Shown here: positions 25,201-34,917 of the stretch, in pieces
Numbering within the stretch: the first letter of the stretch is position 1
Layout: each line of letters opens with the position of its first letter
Assembly (NCBI RefSeq): GCF_003173755.1
Contig: NZ_CP029553.1
Span: 335,001 to 399,000 of the forward strand
Direction: 5' to 3'
Length of the DNA: 64,000 nucleotides
From: Methylobacterium terrae
GTDB lineage: Bacteria > Pseudomonadota > Alphaproteobacteria > Rhizobiales > Beijerinckiaceae
Notes under the pieces: model-generated
Seen by the model: only the letters and a program-made list of their open reading frames with translations
Databases searched by the model: none
Told to the model about the DNA's origin: nothing
Program-made: the position numbers and the translations under genes

Positions 25201-26736
25201 ATGGACCGACAGCACGACATCTCCTCGTCCGACCTGCCCCCGTCCGACCTGCCGGAGGCCGTCGCCGACGAGAGCGTGGCCGAAACCTGCGAGCGGGTGC
25301 AGGAACCGGCCGAGGACATCGTGCTCGAGCCCCTGGCCGATTTCCCCCACATCGACCTGCGCACCCCCGGCGAGCCGTGGGAGAAGCGCCGCGCCGCCGG
25401 CAAGTGCCTGCGGGCGAAGGTTCCGCACGACAGCCACGGCCCGGTCCCGGTGCCGGAGGACCGGCCCGACCCGGTGCGGCTGATCGAGGAGGCGCAAGGC
25501 GGGCGCCAGGCCCGCCTCATCCCCTTGCGCGTCGCCCGGATGGCGAGCTCGCCCTTCGCCTTCCTGCGCGGGGCCGCCACCGTGATGGCCTGGGACCTCG
25601 CCCGCACGCCGACGAGCGGCATCGACGTGGTGATGAACGGCGACGCCCACATCTCGAATTTCGGCCTGTTCGGCACCCCCCAGCGCGACATCGTGCTCGA
25701 CCTCAACGACTTCGACGAGGTGACGATCGGCCCCTGGGAGTGGGACCTGAAGCGGCTCTGCGCCAGCATCGAGGTCGCCTCGCGCGACCTCGACGTGCCG
25801 CCGGCCGAGCGGCGCGAGGCGGTGATCGCGGCGGCCCACGGCTACCAGCACACCATGACGGAGCTGGCCCCGCAGGGCTCCCTCGACGTCTGGCACCGGG
25901 CGGCGCGGGCGGAAGAGCTCGATATCAGCGGCATCGCGATCGACGACGAATCGCGCGAGGTGGTCGAGCGCGCGGTCGAGAAGGCGCGCAAGCGCCACAA
26001 CAAGAGCCTGCTCGCCCGGATCGGCGAGCGCCGGGTCGACGGCGGCTGGCGCTTCCGCCAGGAGCCGCCGATCCTGACCTGGGTCGACGACGAGACCCGC
26101 GAGGCGGTGACCGCCGGGCTCGAGCGCTACGCCGAGACCCTGCCGCCGGAGCGCCGGTTCATGCTGAACCGCTACCACGTCGTCGACGTCGCCCACCGGG
26201 TCGTGGGCGTCGGCAGCGTCGGCACGCGGGCCTACGTCGCGCTGCTCTGCGGCAACTCGGACCAGGACGTGCTCTTCCTCCAGGTCAAGGAGGCGGTGCG
26301 CCCCGCCCACGCGCCCTACGTCGCCGGCATGCCCGAGCCCTACGCCTCGCACGAGGGCGAGCGGGTGATCTACGGCCAGCGCCTGCTCCAGGCGGTCGGC
26401 GACCCGCTGCTCGGCTGGACCACCATCGACGACCGCCCGTTCTACGTCCGCCAGATGAAGAACATGAAGGGCGAGATCCCGGTCGGCTGCATGCGCGGGC
26501 AGCCGCTGGTCTACTTCTCCTGGGCCTACGGCGCGCTGCTGGCGCGAGCCCACGCCCGCACCGGCGACGCCGCCGCCATCGCCGGCTATTGCGGCCGCGA
26601 CCGCCACGCCGACCTGCGCGAGGCGATCGCCGACTGGGCACGGGCCTACGGCGACCGGAATGCCGAGGACCACCGGTTGTTCCTCGACGCCATCGCCTCC
26701 GGGCGGCTGGAGGCGGCGGAGGATCCCGAGCTCTAG
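25201..26736 (+). CDS. DUF2252 family protein
   Basis: A 511-residue cytoplasmic protein of the DUF2252 family. These proteins have a kinase-like (aminoglycoside phosphotransferase-type) fold. The visible core is SSPFAFLRGAATVMAWDLA, VVMNGDAHISNFGLFGTPQRDIVLDLNDFDEVTIGPWEWDLKRLCASI, and, near the end, YFSWAYGALLARAHART. The GDAHxxNF segment resembles the kinase catalytic loop (HGDxxxxN) and DLNDFDE the metal-binding DFD motif, but activity is unproven. The N-terminal 45 residues are acidic, with the repeat SSDLPPSDLPEA. The ATG at 25201 is preferred to a GTG at 25090. Confidence 0.9.
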   Translation: MDRQHDISSSDLPPSDLPEAVADESVAETCERVQEPAEDIVLEPLADFPHIDLRTPGEPWEKRRAAGKCLRAKVPHDSHGPVPVPEDRPDPVRLIEEAQGGRQARLIPLRVARMASSPFAFLRGAATVMAWDLARTPTSGIDVVMNGDAHISNFGLFGTPQRDIVLDLNDFDEVTIGPWEWDLKRLCASIEVASRDLDVPPAERREAVIAAAHGYQHTMTELAPQGSLDVWHRAARAEELDISGIAIDDESREVVERAVEKARKRHNKSLLARIGERRVDGGWRFRQEPPILTWVDDETREAVTAGLERYAETLPPERRFMLNRYHVVDVAHRVVGVGSVGTRAYVALLCGNSDQDVLFLQVKEAVRPAHAPYVAGMPEPYASHEGERVIYGQRLLQAVGDPLLGWTTIDDRPFYVRQMKNMKGEIPVGCMRGQPLVYFSWAYGALLARAHARTGDAAAIAGYCGRDRHADLREAIADWARAYGDRNAEDHRLFLDAIASGRLEAAEDPEL

Positions 26737-26976
26737 CTGGAAGTTCGAACCGCTCCATCGCTTCGATGTCCGCTTGGGGTTGGGGAGCGGACTTCGCGGT
26801 GCGGCTTCAACCGGACGTTCAGATCACTGGCGACTGGTCCGGCCCGAGCGCGACATAGGCACATCGTGTGTTGCCCCAAGGGTCTTGCTTCCAAGGGTCT
26901 TGCTTCCAAGGGTCTTGCTTCCAAGGGTCTTGCCCCCAAAGGGGCGTGTCGATCGCCCGACGGCGGAGCGACCCGC
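26737..26976. other. Non-coding gap with inverted repeats and a minisatellite
   Basis: No good reading frame is present. GTCCGCT/AGCGGAC (26768-26792) and CCGGAC/GTCCGG (around 26810-26842) form weak stems. A 15-bp tandem repeat occupies 26876-26940. Composition is patchy compared with flanking genes, consistent with a decayed or insertion-prone segment. Confidence 0.5.
26876..26940 (+). repeat. 15-bp minisatellite, four units
   Basis: CCAAGGGTCTTGCTT is repeated four times (26876-26935; the last unit ends CCC), and a fifth partial copy follows. On either strand the unit is readable in frame (KGLAS or ARPLE repeats), but no supported gene includes it. Confidence 0.9.
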
Positions 26977-27762
26977 TCACTGCCACGCGTAAGCGCCCGA
27001 CCGGATCGCTTGCAGCCAAACCGGGAACGCCGTCGACATCGGAAGGCCGATGGGCGACATGCGCCCGTGAACCAGGTCGAGCACCGCGCGCGGCACGTCG
27101 AGAATGACCGGCGCCGAGCCGTCGTAAGCGTCTCTGACAAGACAGAGATGGTAACGGCGGTCGCTCGGCTCCCCGTGGGGATTGTCGACCGGGTCGGCGG
27201 TGGTCGCAGCGTCGAGCGCATCCTCTACGACAGCCCAAGAGAACAGCGGATCGGCCGCAGCGATGGCCGCGGCGTTGAGCCGTGCCAGATCCGACACGAA
27301 GCTGAGCACGAGGTCTGCACCTGCGCGGTCGCTCGCGAACCAGCGGGCGAGCGGTGGATTGACCTCGACATCGCCCCGTACGGGATCGAAGCGGCGCTTG
27401 GGGATCCAGCCGGCGAGCCACGCGTCGATCCGTCGGCCCTCGGTCAGCGCCGCTTCGCCGCCGCTCAGCACGGCCGCACCGTCGAGCCCTTCCCGGGCGA
27501 GCCGCGCGACGAGAACGGCAATCCGGTCCGCGTCGCGGGCGCGGAACTGGACCAGGTTCTCGGCGCGTTGCTCCGGCGTCAGCCCCCTGGGATCACCGCG
27601 ATGAAGCGGCGTGTCGGGTGGGTAGTCGCCGAGCCGAGCCGAGAGAAGGGCGTAGGGATCGCTTGACGCCTCCCCGGTGGCCATATCGGAACGCGCGACG
27701 ACGCGATGGCGATTCCGTTCGGACGACCTTCGGTTGCCGAGCCAATCGAAAATTCCGGGCAT
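26977..27762 (-). CDS. Hypothetical protein, family not recognised
   Basis: A 261-residue soluble protein starting MPGIFDWLGNRRSSERNR. It has no signal peptide and no membrane segment. It is predicted mainly helical, with acidic and hydrophobic helices (LVLSFVSDLARLNAAAIAAADPLFSWAVVEDALDAA), a DPxxxPHGEPSDRRYHLCLVRDAYDGSAPVILDVPRAVLDLVHG stretch, and the C-terminus IRSGAYAWQ. Third-position G/C is lower than in neighbouring genes, and the surroundings contain a minisatellite and decayed sequence, hinting at horizontal acquisition. The ATG at 27762 is chosen over a start at 27798 for lack of conserved features upstream. Confidence 0.72.
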   Translation of the reverse strand: MPGIFDWLGNRRSSERNRHRVVARSDMATGEASSDPYALLSARLGDYPPDTPLHRGDPRGLTPEQRAENLVQFRARDADRIAVLVARLAREGLDGAAVLSGGEAALTEGRRIDAWLAGWIPKRRFDPVRGDVEVNPPLARWFASDRAGADLVLSFVSDLARLNAAAIAAADPLFSWAVVEDALDAATTADPVDNPHGEPSDRRYHLCLVRDAYDGSAPVILDVPRAVLDLVHGRMSPIGLPMSTAFPVWLQAIRSGAYAWQ

Positions 27763-27909
27763 GGCTCCGATCTTACAACAGGCGCGCGACGAGACCACCG
27801 GGCACCGTGCCGATAACCCGCGCCGCTGGATGCCGGAACGTCGGTATCCCGGAAGCTCGCGAGGGGTCGAGAGCCCCCCCGCGCGATCAAGCGAATCGGG
27901 TTCCCGCCT

Positions 27910-29820
27910 TTATCGCGTGCCGCCGGACGACGCCCCCGCCCGCTCCCCCAGGCAGCGCCGATACAGCGTGCTCCGGCTGATCCCGAGGCTCCTCGCCGCC
28001 CGGCTGACATTGCCGCCATGGGCGGCGAGCGCCGCCCGCATCGCCTCCTCGGCGAGGGCGTCGAGGCGGCCGGCGGCGGGCGCAGGGCGAGCCGCCGGGG
28101 CAGGCGCGGGGCGCGCGGCCAGCCCCTCGGGCAGATCCTCCGGCCCCAGCACCTCGCCGGGCTCGGCGAGGGCCGCGAGCGCCCTCAGGCAGGCGGCGAG
28201 CTGGCGCAGGTTGCCGGGCCAGGACGCCTCGGCGAGCGCCGCCTCGCAGGGCGGCGACAGGCTCACGCCGCGCGCCGGGGCATCGGTCCGGGCCCACAGG
28301 CCCCGCACCAGGGCGAGGCGGTCCGGCCGCTCGCGCAAGGTCGGCAGGCGCACCCGGTAGGGGGCGATGCGGTAGAACAGGTCGGCCCGGAAGGCGCCGT
28401 CCTCGACCATGCGGGACAGGTCGCGGTGGGTGGCGCAGATCAGCGCGAAATCGACCGGGACCGGGCGGGTGCCGCCGACGGGCAGCACCTCGCGCTCCTG
28501 CAGCGCCCGCAGCAGGCGCGATTGCAGGGACAGCGGCATGTCGCCGATCTCGTCGAGGAAGAGCAGGCCGCCCTCCGCCTGGCGCAGCAGGCCCTTGGCG
28601 CCGTGGCGGGCCGCGCCCGTGAACGCGCCGGGCTCGTAGCCGAACAATTCGGCCTCGATCAGCGTCTCGGGCAGCGCCGCGCAGTTCACCGCCACGAAGG
28701 GTCTTTGCGCGCGCGCGCAGGCCACGTGGGCGGCGCGGGCGAAGACCTCCTTGCCGGTGCCGGTCTCGCCCTCGACCACCACCGGGATCCCGGCATCGAT
28801 CAGCCGCACGGCGCGGGCGAGGAGCTTCTCGGTGGCGGCATCGAGGATCGGCGCCTCGCGTCTCGGCGCGACGGGGATCGCCGCCACGGGCTCCGGGAGA
28901 TCCGGCCTCCCCGGCTCGACCGGCAGCCGGCGCCGCACCGTCGCCGGCGCATTCTGGAGGCGGCCGTAGAGCGGCGCGCCGGCTTCGTCCCGCAAGGAGA
29001 GCGGTCCCGGCGCGAGGCTGCCGCCATGGCCGGCGGCGTGCTCGGCGCCGAGGTCGCTCCACGACAGCCCGAGGAGCGCCAGACCGTGCCGGTTGGCGCC
29101 GACGAGGCGCCGTCCCTCGAAGACCAGCACCCCCTCGCGGGACGTACCGAGGAGGTTCACGTCGCGGTGGAGCCGCAGCACCTCGCAGCCCGGCGGCACC
29201 GCCTCGAACAGGCGGTGCTCGATCGCCGCGACCGCGAGCCCGACGAGGCCGAGGGCGTGGCCCTGGTGGATCGCCGCCGGTCCGGTCAGGTCGAGGACGC
29301 CCAGCACCGTGCCGTCCGGACCGAGGATCGGCATCGCCGCGCAGCTCAGGATCCGGTGCGGCTCGAAATAGTGCTCAGGTCCCCGCACCTCGACCGGGCG
29401 GCGCTCGATCAGCGCCGTGCCGATGGCGTTGGTGCCGGTCAGGCTCTCGTTCCAGGGCACGCCGGGGCGCAACGACACCTGCGCCGCGCGGCCCGCGAAC
29501 GCGTCGCTGCCGAGGGTGTCGAGGATCAGGCCGTCGGCGTCGGTGAGGATCACCAGGCTCCCGGTCGCCCGCGCCTCGCCGTGCAGCGCCTCGATCTCCG
29601 GCCGGCAGCGCTGGCGCAGGACCTCGTTGCGGTCGAAGGCCTCGCGCATCGCGGCCGCCGTCAGCGGCTCGACCCGGGGTCGCTGCCCGAAATCGAGCCC
29701 CAGAGCCGCGCAGCGCTCCCAGGAGCGCAGGATCGGCGGCGGCGGCTCCGCCGCTCCCGGCCCGAAGGCCTGCCGCCGGGCGGCCAGCAGGGTGCGGGGC
29801 GTCGTCACGCGGCTCTGCAT
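27910..29820 (-). CDS. AcoR-type sigma54-dependent activator
   Basis: A 636-residue enhancer-binding protein. Domains in order: N-terminal sensor ([22 protein letters not shown]), a GAF domain ([42 protein letters not shown]), a PAS-like linker, an AAA+ domain (Walker A GETGTGKE; sigma54-contact loop [28 protein letters not shown]), and a Fis-type helix-turn-helix ([19 protein letters not shown]). AcoR/AdhR-type proteins respond to acetoin, alcohols or aldehydes. The ATG at 29820 has GGGAGGAGG upstream. It is divergent from the aldehyde dehydrogenase it most likely activates. Confidence 0.94.
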   Translation of the reverse strand: MQSRVTTPRTLLAARRQAFGPGAAEPPPPILRSWERCAALGLDFGQRPRVEPLTAAAMREAFDRNEVLRQRCRPEIEALHGEARATGSLVILTDADGLILDTLGSDAFAGRAAQVSLRPGVPWNESLTGTNAIGTALIERRPVEVRGPEHYFEPHRILSCAAMPILGPDGTVLGVLDLTGPAAIHQGHALGLVGLAVAAIEHRLFEAVPPGCEVLRLHRDVNLLGTSREGVLVFEGRRLVGANRHGLALLGLSWSDLGAEHAAGHGGSLAPGPLSLRDEAGAPLYGRLQNAPATVRRRLPVEPGRPDLPEPVAAIPVAPRREAPILDAATEKLLARAVRLIDAGIPVVVEGETGTGKEVFARAAHVACARAQRPFVAVNCAALPETLIEAELFGYEPGAFTGAARHGAKGLLRQAEGGLLFLDEIGDMPLSLQSRLLRALQEREVLPVGGTRPVPVDFALICATHRDLSRMVEDGAFRADLFYRIAPYRVRLPTLRERPDRLALVRGLWARTDAPARGVSLSPPCEAALAEASWPGNLRQLAACLRALAALAEPGEVLGPEDLPEGLAARPAPAPAARPAPAAGRLDALAEEAMRAALAAHGGNVSRAARSLGISRSTLYRRCLGERAGASSGGTR

Positions 29821-29859
29821 GCGCGGCCTCCTCCCGTCTCGCCGCCCGGCCGGGCGGCC

Positions 29860-29893
29860 TGTCGCTGTTTGCGACAAGTGTCGCAGGTGTCGC
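29860..29893. promoter_or_regulatory. TGTCGC repeats, probable activator binding sites
   Basis: TGTCGC (29860-29865) and GCGACA (29871-29876) form an inverted repeat with a 5-base spacer. Two more direct TGTCGC copies follow at 29879-29884 and 29888-29893. They lie about 140-170 bp upstream of the -24/-12 promoter, the usual distance for an upstream activating sequence, and just outside the activator's own start. Confidence 0.6.
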
Positions 29894-30029
29894 GCGCCCG
29901 ATCCAGCACCGTGCCGGCCGGACAGGGTCGGAGTTTGGTCGAAGGTCGCGGCGACCAGCCCGCGAAACGCGAGTTCGATCAACGGCTTGCCGCGTCACGG
30001 CGGGGCCGGGCCGACGGCCCGCGCCCGGC

Positions 30030-30044
30030 TGGCACGCCCGCTGC
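30030..30044 (+). promoter_or_regulatory. Sigma54 promoter of the aldehyde dehydrogenase gene
   Basis: TGGCACG-CCCG-CTGC matches the -24/-12 consensus TGGCACG-N4-TTGC at all but one base, with GG and GC correctly spaced. The predicted start, near 30056, is about 38 bases before the ATG at 30094. Confidence 0.75.
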
Positions 30045-30093
30045 CGGGAGAGGTCCCGCCACGTCCCGCGAACGGGACGAGTGGGAGGAACGC

Positions 30094-31617
30094 ATGAACA
30101 AGCCGGAACTCTTCGCCGAGGCCAGGACGAAGTCGCCGTTCTCAGGCCGCTACGACAACTTCATCGGCGGCCGGTGGGTGGCGCCGGTGGCCGGCCGCTA
30201 CTTCGAGAACACCTCGCCGATCACCGGCGGCGTGATCTGCGAGGTCGCCCGCTCGGACGCGCAGGACATCGAGCGGGCGCTCGATGCCGCCCACGCCGCC
30301 AAGGAGGCCTGGGGCCGCACCGCGCCGGCCGAGCGCGCCCGGATCCTGCTCAGGATCGCCGACCGGATGGAGGACAACCTCGACCTGATCGCGCTCGCTG
30401 AGACCTGGGACAACGGCAAGCCGATCCGCGAGACGACCCACGCCGACATCCCGCTCGCCATCGACCACTTTCGGTACTTCGCCGGCTGCGTCCGGGCGCA
30501 GGAGGGCTCGCTCTCCGAGATCGACCACGACACCGTGGCGTATCACTTCCACGAGCCGCTCGGCGTCGTCGGCCAGATCATCCCGTGGAACTTCCCGATC
30601 CTGATGGCGGTCTGGAAGCTCGCCCCCGCGCTCGCCGCCGGCAATTGCGTGGTCTTGAAGCCCGCCGAGCAGACCCCGGCCTCGGTTCTGCTGCTCGCCG
30701 AACTCGTCGGCGACCTCCTGCCGCCGGGCGTCCTCAACATCGTCAACGGCTTCGGGCTGGAGGCCGGCAAGCCGCTCGCCTCCTCTCCGCGGATCGCCAA
30801 GATCGCCTTCACCGGCGAGACGACGACCGGGCGGCTGATCATGCAGTACGCCTCGCAGAACCTGATCCCGGTGACGCTGGAGCTCGGCGGCAAGTCGCCG
30901 AACATCTTCTTCTCGGACGTGGCGGCCGAGGACGACGACTTCCTCGACAAGGCGCTCGAGGGCTTCACCATGTTCGCCCTCAACCAGGGCGAGGTCTGCA
31001 CCTGCCCGAGCCGGGCGCTGGTGCACGAATCGATCTACGACCGCTTCATGGAGCGGGCGATCGCGCGGGTGGAAGCGATCACCCAGGGCTCGCCGCTCGA
31101 TCCCGCCACGATGATCGGCGCCCAGGCCTCGTCGGAGCAACTCGAGAAGATCCTCAGCTACGTCGATATCGGCCGCCAGGAGGGCGCCGAGTGCCTGACG
31201 GGCGGGGCCCGCGCCATCAAGGAGGGCGAGCTTGCCGGCGGCTACTACATGCAGCCGACGGTGTTCCGCGGCCACAACCGGATGCGGATCTTCCAGGAGG
31301 AGATTTTCGGACCGGTCCTGTCGGTCACGACCTTCAAGGACGACGCCGAGGCGCTCTCGATCGCCAACGACACCCTGTACGGCCTCGGCGCCGGCGTGTG
31401 GACCCGCGACGGCAGCCGCGCCTACCGCTTCGGCCGGGCGATCCAGGCCGGCCGCGTCTGGACCAACTGCTACCACGCCTACCCGGCCCACGCCGCCTTC
31501 GGCGGCTACAAGCAGTCCGGCATCGGCCGCGAGACGCACAAGATGATGCTCGACCATTACCAGCAGACCAAGAACCTGCTGGTCAGCTACTCGCCGAAGA
31601 AGCTCGGGTTCTTCTGA
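30094..31617 (+). CDS. exaC: NAD-dependent aldehyde dehydrogenase (ExaC/AcoD type)
   Basis: A 507-residue cytoplasmic enzyme oxidising acetaldehyde or similar short aldehydes to acids with NAD. Signatures are [31 protein letters not shown], general base Glu263 in [11 protein letters not shown], and nucleophile Cys near residue 302 in [11 protein letters not shown]. Length and sequence fit the ExaC/AcoD subgroup (about 506 residues). Three context clues agree: a divergent AcoR-type activator, a sigma54 promoter, and a downstream DUF779 gene. GGGAGGA precedes the ATG. In a methylotroph it probably serves ethanol/acetaldehyde or other alcohol growth; the exact aldehyde is not certain. Confidence 0.94.
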   Translation: MNKPELFAEARTKSPFSGRYDNFIGGRWVAPVAGRYFENTSPITGGVICEVARSDAQDIERALDAAHAAKEAWGRTAPAERARILLRIADRMEDNLDLIALAETWDNGKPIRETTHADIPLAIDHFRYFAGCVRAQEGSLSEIDHDTVAYHFHEPLGVVGQIIPWNFPILMAVWKLAPALAAGNCVVLKPAEQTPASVLLLAELVGDLLPPGVLNIVNGFGLEAGKPLASSPRIAKIAFTGETTTGRLIMQYASQNLIPVTLELGGKSPNIFFSDVAAEDDDFLDKALEGFTMFALNQGEVCTCPSRALVHESIYDRFMERAIARVEAITQGSPLDPATMIGAQASSEQLEKILSYVDIGRQEGAECLTGGARAIKEGELAGGYYMQPTVFRGHNRMRIFQEEIFGPVLSVTTFKDDAEALSIANDTLYGLGAGVWTRDGSRAYRFGRAIQAGRVWTNCYHAYPAHAAFGGYKQSGIGRETHKMMLDHYQQTKNLLVSYSPKKLGFF

Positions 31618-31649
31618 AAAAAGCCGGAAAACGAGGAACGCGCAGGTCT

Positions 31650-31678
31650 CCCCTCTCCCGGCATCGCCGGGAGAGGGG
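31650..31678. repeat. REP-like palindrome (CCCTCTCC core)
   Basis: CCCCTCTCCCGGC and GCCGGGAGAGGGG form a perfect 13-bp stem with an ATC loop, 32 bases after the aldehyde dehydrogenase stop. It shares the core with 18799-18836 and 46350-46375. It could act as a terminator, attenuating read-through into the DUF779 gene. Confidence 0.75.
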
Positions 31679-31746
31679 GTCCTGCACCGGTCTTGTCCGC
31701 GTCGTTTCCCTCACAAACCCGCGTCTCCCCCCCAAAGGACGCCCCC

Positions 31747-32112
31747 ATGAGCGCAGCTCCACCCCGCGTCACCGCCACCCCGGCGGCCCTCGCCCTGATC
31801 GCGCGCTTGCGCGCCACGCACGGCGAGGTCCTGTTCCACCAGTCCGGGGGCTGCTGCGACGGCTCGGCGCCGATGTGCTACCCCGTCGGCGACTTCCTCA
31901 TCGGCGACGGCGACGTGCGTCTCGGCGCGATCGGTGGGGCGGAGTTCTACATCAGCGGCCCGCAATACGAGGTCTGGAAGCACACCCAGCTCATCATCGA
32001 CGTGGTGCCTGGCCGCGGCGGCATGTTCTCGCTGGAGAACGGCTCGGGGCAGCGCTTCCTCTTGCGCTCGCGCGTGTTCGACGCGGCCGAGAGCGCGGCC
32101 CTGACGGTGTGA
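31747..32112 (+). CDS. DUF779 family protein
   Basis: A 121-residue protein of the DUF779 family. Key segment: [33 protein letters not shown], with three cysteines that could bind a metal, then [45 protein letters not shown]. These genes almost always accompany ExaC/AcoD aldehyde dehydrogenases; their role (maturation, regulation or redox protection of the enzyme) is unknown. It lies 129 bases after the dehydrogenase, beyond a palindrome. Confidence 0.92.
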   Translation: MSAAPPRVTATPAALALIARLRATHGEVLFHQSGGCCDGSAPMCYPVGDFLIGDGDVRLGAIGGAEFYISGPQYEVWKHTQLIIDVVPGRGGMFSLENGSGQRFLLRSRVFDAAESAALTV

Positions 32113-32173
32113 GGCCGTGGCGGGGCCGGCTCGCCCCGTGCTAAGCGCGGGGCAGTCCTCCCGGAGCCAGGCC

Positions 32174-32668
32174 ATGCCGACCCTGACCCATCTCGACGCC
32201 GCCGGCGCCGCCAACATGGTCGACGTCACCGACAAGGCCGCGACAGACCGCGCCGCCCGCGCCGAGGGCCTGGTGGTGATGAACCCCGACACCCTGCGGC
32301 TGATCCGCGAGGGCGACGCCAAGAAGGGCGACGTGCTCGGCACCGCGCGGCTCGCCGGCATCATGGCGGCCAAGCGCACCCATGAGCTGATCCCGCTCTG
32401 CCACCCGCTGCTCCTCACGAAGGTCCGCGTCGAGTGCGAGCCCGACGACGGCCTGCCCGGCATCCGGATCACCGCGGAGGTGCGGGTGCAGGGCCCGACC
32501 GGGGTCGAGATGGAGGCGCTGACCGCCGTCTCGGTCGCGTGCCTGACCGTCTACGACATGGTGAAAGCCGCCGACCGGGGCATGCGGGTCGAGGGCGTGC
32601 GGCTGCTGCACAAGAGCGGCGGGCGCTCGGGGGTGTGGCAGGCGGATTCGTCGGAGATGGGCGCGTGA
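32174..32668 (+). CDS. moaC: Cyclic pyranopterin monophosphate synthase MoaC
   Basis: A 164-residue enzyme converting 3',8-cyclo-7,8-dihydro-GTP (the MoaA product) to cyclic pyranopterin monophosphate in molybdenum cofactor synthesis. Signatures are [73 protein letters not shown] (catalytic Lys and Asp), and [10 protein letters not shown]. Its length is typical. Its stop overlaps the moeA start (GTGA), so the two genes are translationally coupled. Confidence 0.97.
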   Translation: MPTLTHLDAAGAANMVDVTDKAATDRAARAEGLVVMNPDTLRLIREGDAKKGDVLGTARLAGIMAAKRTHELIPLCHPLLLTKVRVECEPDDGLPGIRITAEVRVQGPTGVEMEALTAVSVACLTVYDMVKAADRGMRVEGVRLLHKSGGRSGVWQADSSEMGA

Positions 32669-33900
32669 GCGCGCTCCTCCCCGTCTCCGAGGCGCTGGCG
32701 CGCATCCTGGCGGGCGCGAGCCCGGTCGAGGCCGAGACCGTCGCCATCACGGAAGCGGCCGGCCGCACCCTCGCCGAGGACGTGCGGGCCCTGCGCACCC
32801 AGCCGCCCTTCTCGACCTCGGCGATGGACGGCTACGCCGTGCGCGCCGCCGACGTCGCCGGTGCCTCGCCGGAGGCCCCCGTGCGCCTGATCGTCACCGC
32901 CACCAGCGCCGCCGGCCACGGCGCCCGCGGGCCGGTGGGCCCGGGCGAGGCGATCCGCATCTTCACCGGCGCGCCGCTGCCGTCGGGCGCCGACACGGTG
33001 GTGATCCAGGAGGACACGGAGCGCGACGGCGACGCGGTCCTGGCGAGGGCCGGCAACCCGCCGGGGCGCCACATCCGCGGCAGCGGCCTCGATTTCCGCG
33101 AGGGCGACCGGCTGCTCCAGGCCGGCGAGCGCCTCGACGGCTGGCGGGTGGCGCTCGCCGCCGCGGGCGGGAACCCGTCCTTACGCGTCCGGCGCCGTCC
33201 CCGGGTCGCGGTGCTCGCCACCGGCGACGAGCTGGTGCGGCCGGGCGAGCCGGCCGAATGGGACCAGATCGTCGCCTCGAACGGCCTGGCGCTCGCCGCG
33301 ATGGCGGAGGGCGCCGGAGCCGAGGCGATCGATCTCGGCATCGCCGGCGACAGCTTCGCCGACCTCGAAGCCGCCATCACCCGCGCCCGCGACGAACGCG
33401 CCGACCTCCTGGTGACGTTAGGGGGCGCCTCGGTCGGCGACCACGACCTCGTGCAGTCGGCGCTGACGCGCCAGGGGCTCGACCTCGGCTTCTGGCGCAT
33501 CGCGCTCCGGCCGGGCAAGCCGCTGATGCACGGCCGTCTCGGCCCGATGGCGGTGCTGGGACTGCCGGGCAACCCGGTCTCGTCGGTGGTGTGCGGGCTG
33601 CTCTTCGTCCAGCCGCTGATCCGGGCATTGCTGGGCGATCCGGAGGCCGGGGCCGACCGCAGCGAGCCGGGCCTGCTCGGGCGCGACCTGCCGGCCAATG
33701 ACGGGCGCCAGGACTACATGCGGGCCGCCCTCGACACCGCGCCGGACCGGCTGCCCGTGGTCCACCCGGCCGAGCGCCAGGATTCCTCGATGCTCTCGGT
33801 GCTCGCCCGCTCCGAGGCGCTGCTGATCCGCGCGCCCCACGCACCGGCGGCCCTGGCCGGCGATCCCTGCCGCATCCTGCGGCTCGACAGGGGGCTGTGA
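32665..33900 (+). CDS. moeA: Molybdopterin molybdenumtransferase MoeA
   Basis: A 411-residue protein catalysing molybdate insertion into adenylylated molybdopterin. Signatures are [61 protein letters not shown], and [28 protein letters not shown]. The GTG start overlaps the moaC stop by four bases. Both products feed enzymes such as the SorA-type sulfite dehydrogenase encoded at 58141 and the formate dehydrogenases typical of methylotrophs. Confidence 0.97.
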   Translation: MSALLPVSEALARILAGASPVEAETVAITEAAGRTLAEDVRALRTQPPFSTSAMDGYAVRAADVAGASPEAPVRLIVTATSAAGHGARGPVGPGEAIRIFTGAPLPSGADTVVIQEDTERDGDAVLARAGNPPGRHIRGSGLDFREGDRLLQAGERLDGWRVALAAAGGNPSLRVRRRPRVAVLATGDELVRPGEPAEWDQIVASNGLALAAMAEGAGAEAIDLGIAGDSFADLEAAITRARDERADLLVTLGGASVGDHDLVQSALTRQGLDLGFWRIALRPGKPLMHGRLGPMAVLGLPGNPVSSVVCGLLFVQPLIRALLGDPEAGADRSEPGLLGRDLPANDGRQDYMRAALDTAPDRLPVVHPAERQDSSMLSVLARSEALLIRAPHAPAALAGDPCRILRLDRGL

Positions 33901-33971
33901 TCCTGAGTCCCAGAGGCCGGGGGACCGGCGGGTCCCCCGATGCCTCGCCGACGCGTCCGGCGAGCCCCCGG

Positions 33972-34256
33972 TCAGTCGTCCGACGAATTCTTGCCGCCGG
34001 TCTTGCGGTCGTAGGCGGTGATCGCCGCCCGGCACTGGGGCGAGAGCTTGGCGCGGTTGCGCGTGAAGCAGCGCTCCACTTCCGGGCTGTCCGGATCGGC
34101 CCCGGCGCAGAGCTTGAAGTAGTCGCCGGCACAATTCATCTGGAGGCCCTGATCGTCCCGCTGGGCGAGGGCCGGCGTCGCCGCCAGGGAGGTCAGGGCC
34201 AGAAGCGTCAGGAAGGCCGCGGTGGCGGCGGGCGCACGAAGCGACGTCGGGTTCAA
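33972..34256 (-). CDS. Small secreted cysteine-rich protein
   Basis: A 94-residue protein with a signal peptide (TAAFLTLLALTSLAATPALAQ). The mature part (MNCAGDYFKLCAGADPDSPEVERCFTRNRAKLSPQCRAAI) has four cysteines in the pattern of the eukaryotic/bacterial Cys-rich repeat found in secreted proteins with a short C-x7-C...C-x11-C spacing. The start appears to be a TTG, with GGGGA 8 bases upstream. Function is unknown. It is convergent with moeA and divergent from nepR. Confidence 0.75.
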   Translation of the reverse strand: MNPTSLRAPAATAAFLTLLALTSLAATPALAQRDDQGLQMNCAGDYFKLCAGADPDSPEVERCFTRNRAKLSPQCRAAITAYDRKTGGKNSSDD

Positions 34257-34641
34257 GGTGTCATCCCCGCTGGAGAAGCTGAGGCCCTAGGGTAGGTGTC
34301 CCGGGCCGCCGGACAAGCGCGGAGAGGTCACACAGGCGCGGGGATGCGCGCCGCGCCGGCGTCGCACCCGTCGGGCCGGCGGGCCGCGCCGCGCTTCTCA
34401 GATCTTGGCCGTATTCTTGCCGCAGCGCCAAGTTCAAGATGCCGGCCGCGGGCAGACGAGCTTGCCTCTCAAGGCCAAGCTTGGATTAAAGTTCGCTGAA
34501 TATCGTTTTCAGATCGCATTAAAATCCACGGCTTTATTGCGGCGCCAACGAAGCACGAGGCGGCTCCCATCGGCGCCCGCGGCTCCGGCAGGCATTCCGT
34601 CCGCCGCGGCCCGGCCCCGTCAGCCGCGAGGCCATGCGGCG
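34257..34641 (+). other. Leader region of nepR-ecfG
   Basis: A 385-base gap between divergent genes. The part from 34480 to 34560 is AT-richer and carries the candidate promoter at 34483-34507. A reading frame is open across much of the gap in the nepR frame, but its composition and lack of conservation argue against coding. The long leader, about 130 bases, is notable. Confidence 0.5.
34483..34507 (+). promoter_or_regulatory. Candidate EcfG promoter of nepR-ecfG (GGATT-N16-CGTT)
   Basis: GGATT (34483-34487) and CGTT (34504-34507) are 16 bases apart. The -10 and spacing are perfect, and the -35 matches GGAAC in its first three bases. EcfG autoregulation of nepR-ecfG is the rule in alphaproteobacteria. 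Confidence 0.45.
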
Positions 34642-34917
34642 ATGCGCGACGACGAGACCGACACCGACGCTCCGGCCGGACCGGAGCCGGTATCCCGCGA
34701 GCGGCCCGCGGGGCCGCCGAGGGCCGAACTCGACGCCGGCACCCGGCGCCGCCTCGGCCGGGCGCTGCGCGCCCATTACGCCGACCTGCTGAGCGCTCCG
34801 GTGCCGGACCGCTTCGCCGCGCTCATCGCCGGGCTCGACGGGGGACCCCCGCCCGCGAACGCCGCCGGACCGGCCGATAGCCCCGAGGCCGCCCCCGGCC
34901 AGGAGGACGCCCGATGA
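34642..34917 (+). CDS. nepR: NepR anti-sigma factor
   Basis: A 91-residue anti-sigma factor of the alphaproteobacterial general stress response. The core RRLGRALRAHYADLLSAPVPDRFAALIAGLD contains the NepR pattern LGxxLRxxYxxxxxxPxPDRFxxLIxxL, the two helices that sequester EcfG and, under stress, bind phosphorylated PhyR. The N-terminus is acidic and disordered. The ATG at 34642 is chosen because homology begins about 40 residues later and the upstream part of the frame does not look coding. Its stop overlaps the ecfG start (ATGA). No phyR or its kinase gene lies within the window. Confidence 0.9.
   Translation: MRDDETDTDAPAGPEPVSRERPAGPPRAELDAGTRRRLGRALRAHYADLLSAPVPDRFAALIAGLDGGPPPANAAGPADSPEAAPGQEDAR

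Noticed and set aside
26744..26756. GTTCGAACC, T-arm-like sequence suggesting a tRNA
   Set aside because: No acceptor, D-arm or anticodon stems can be built around it.
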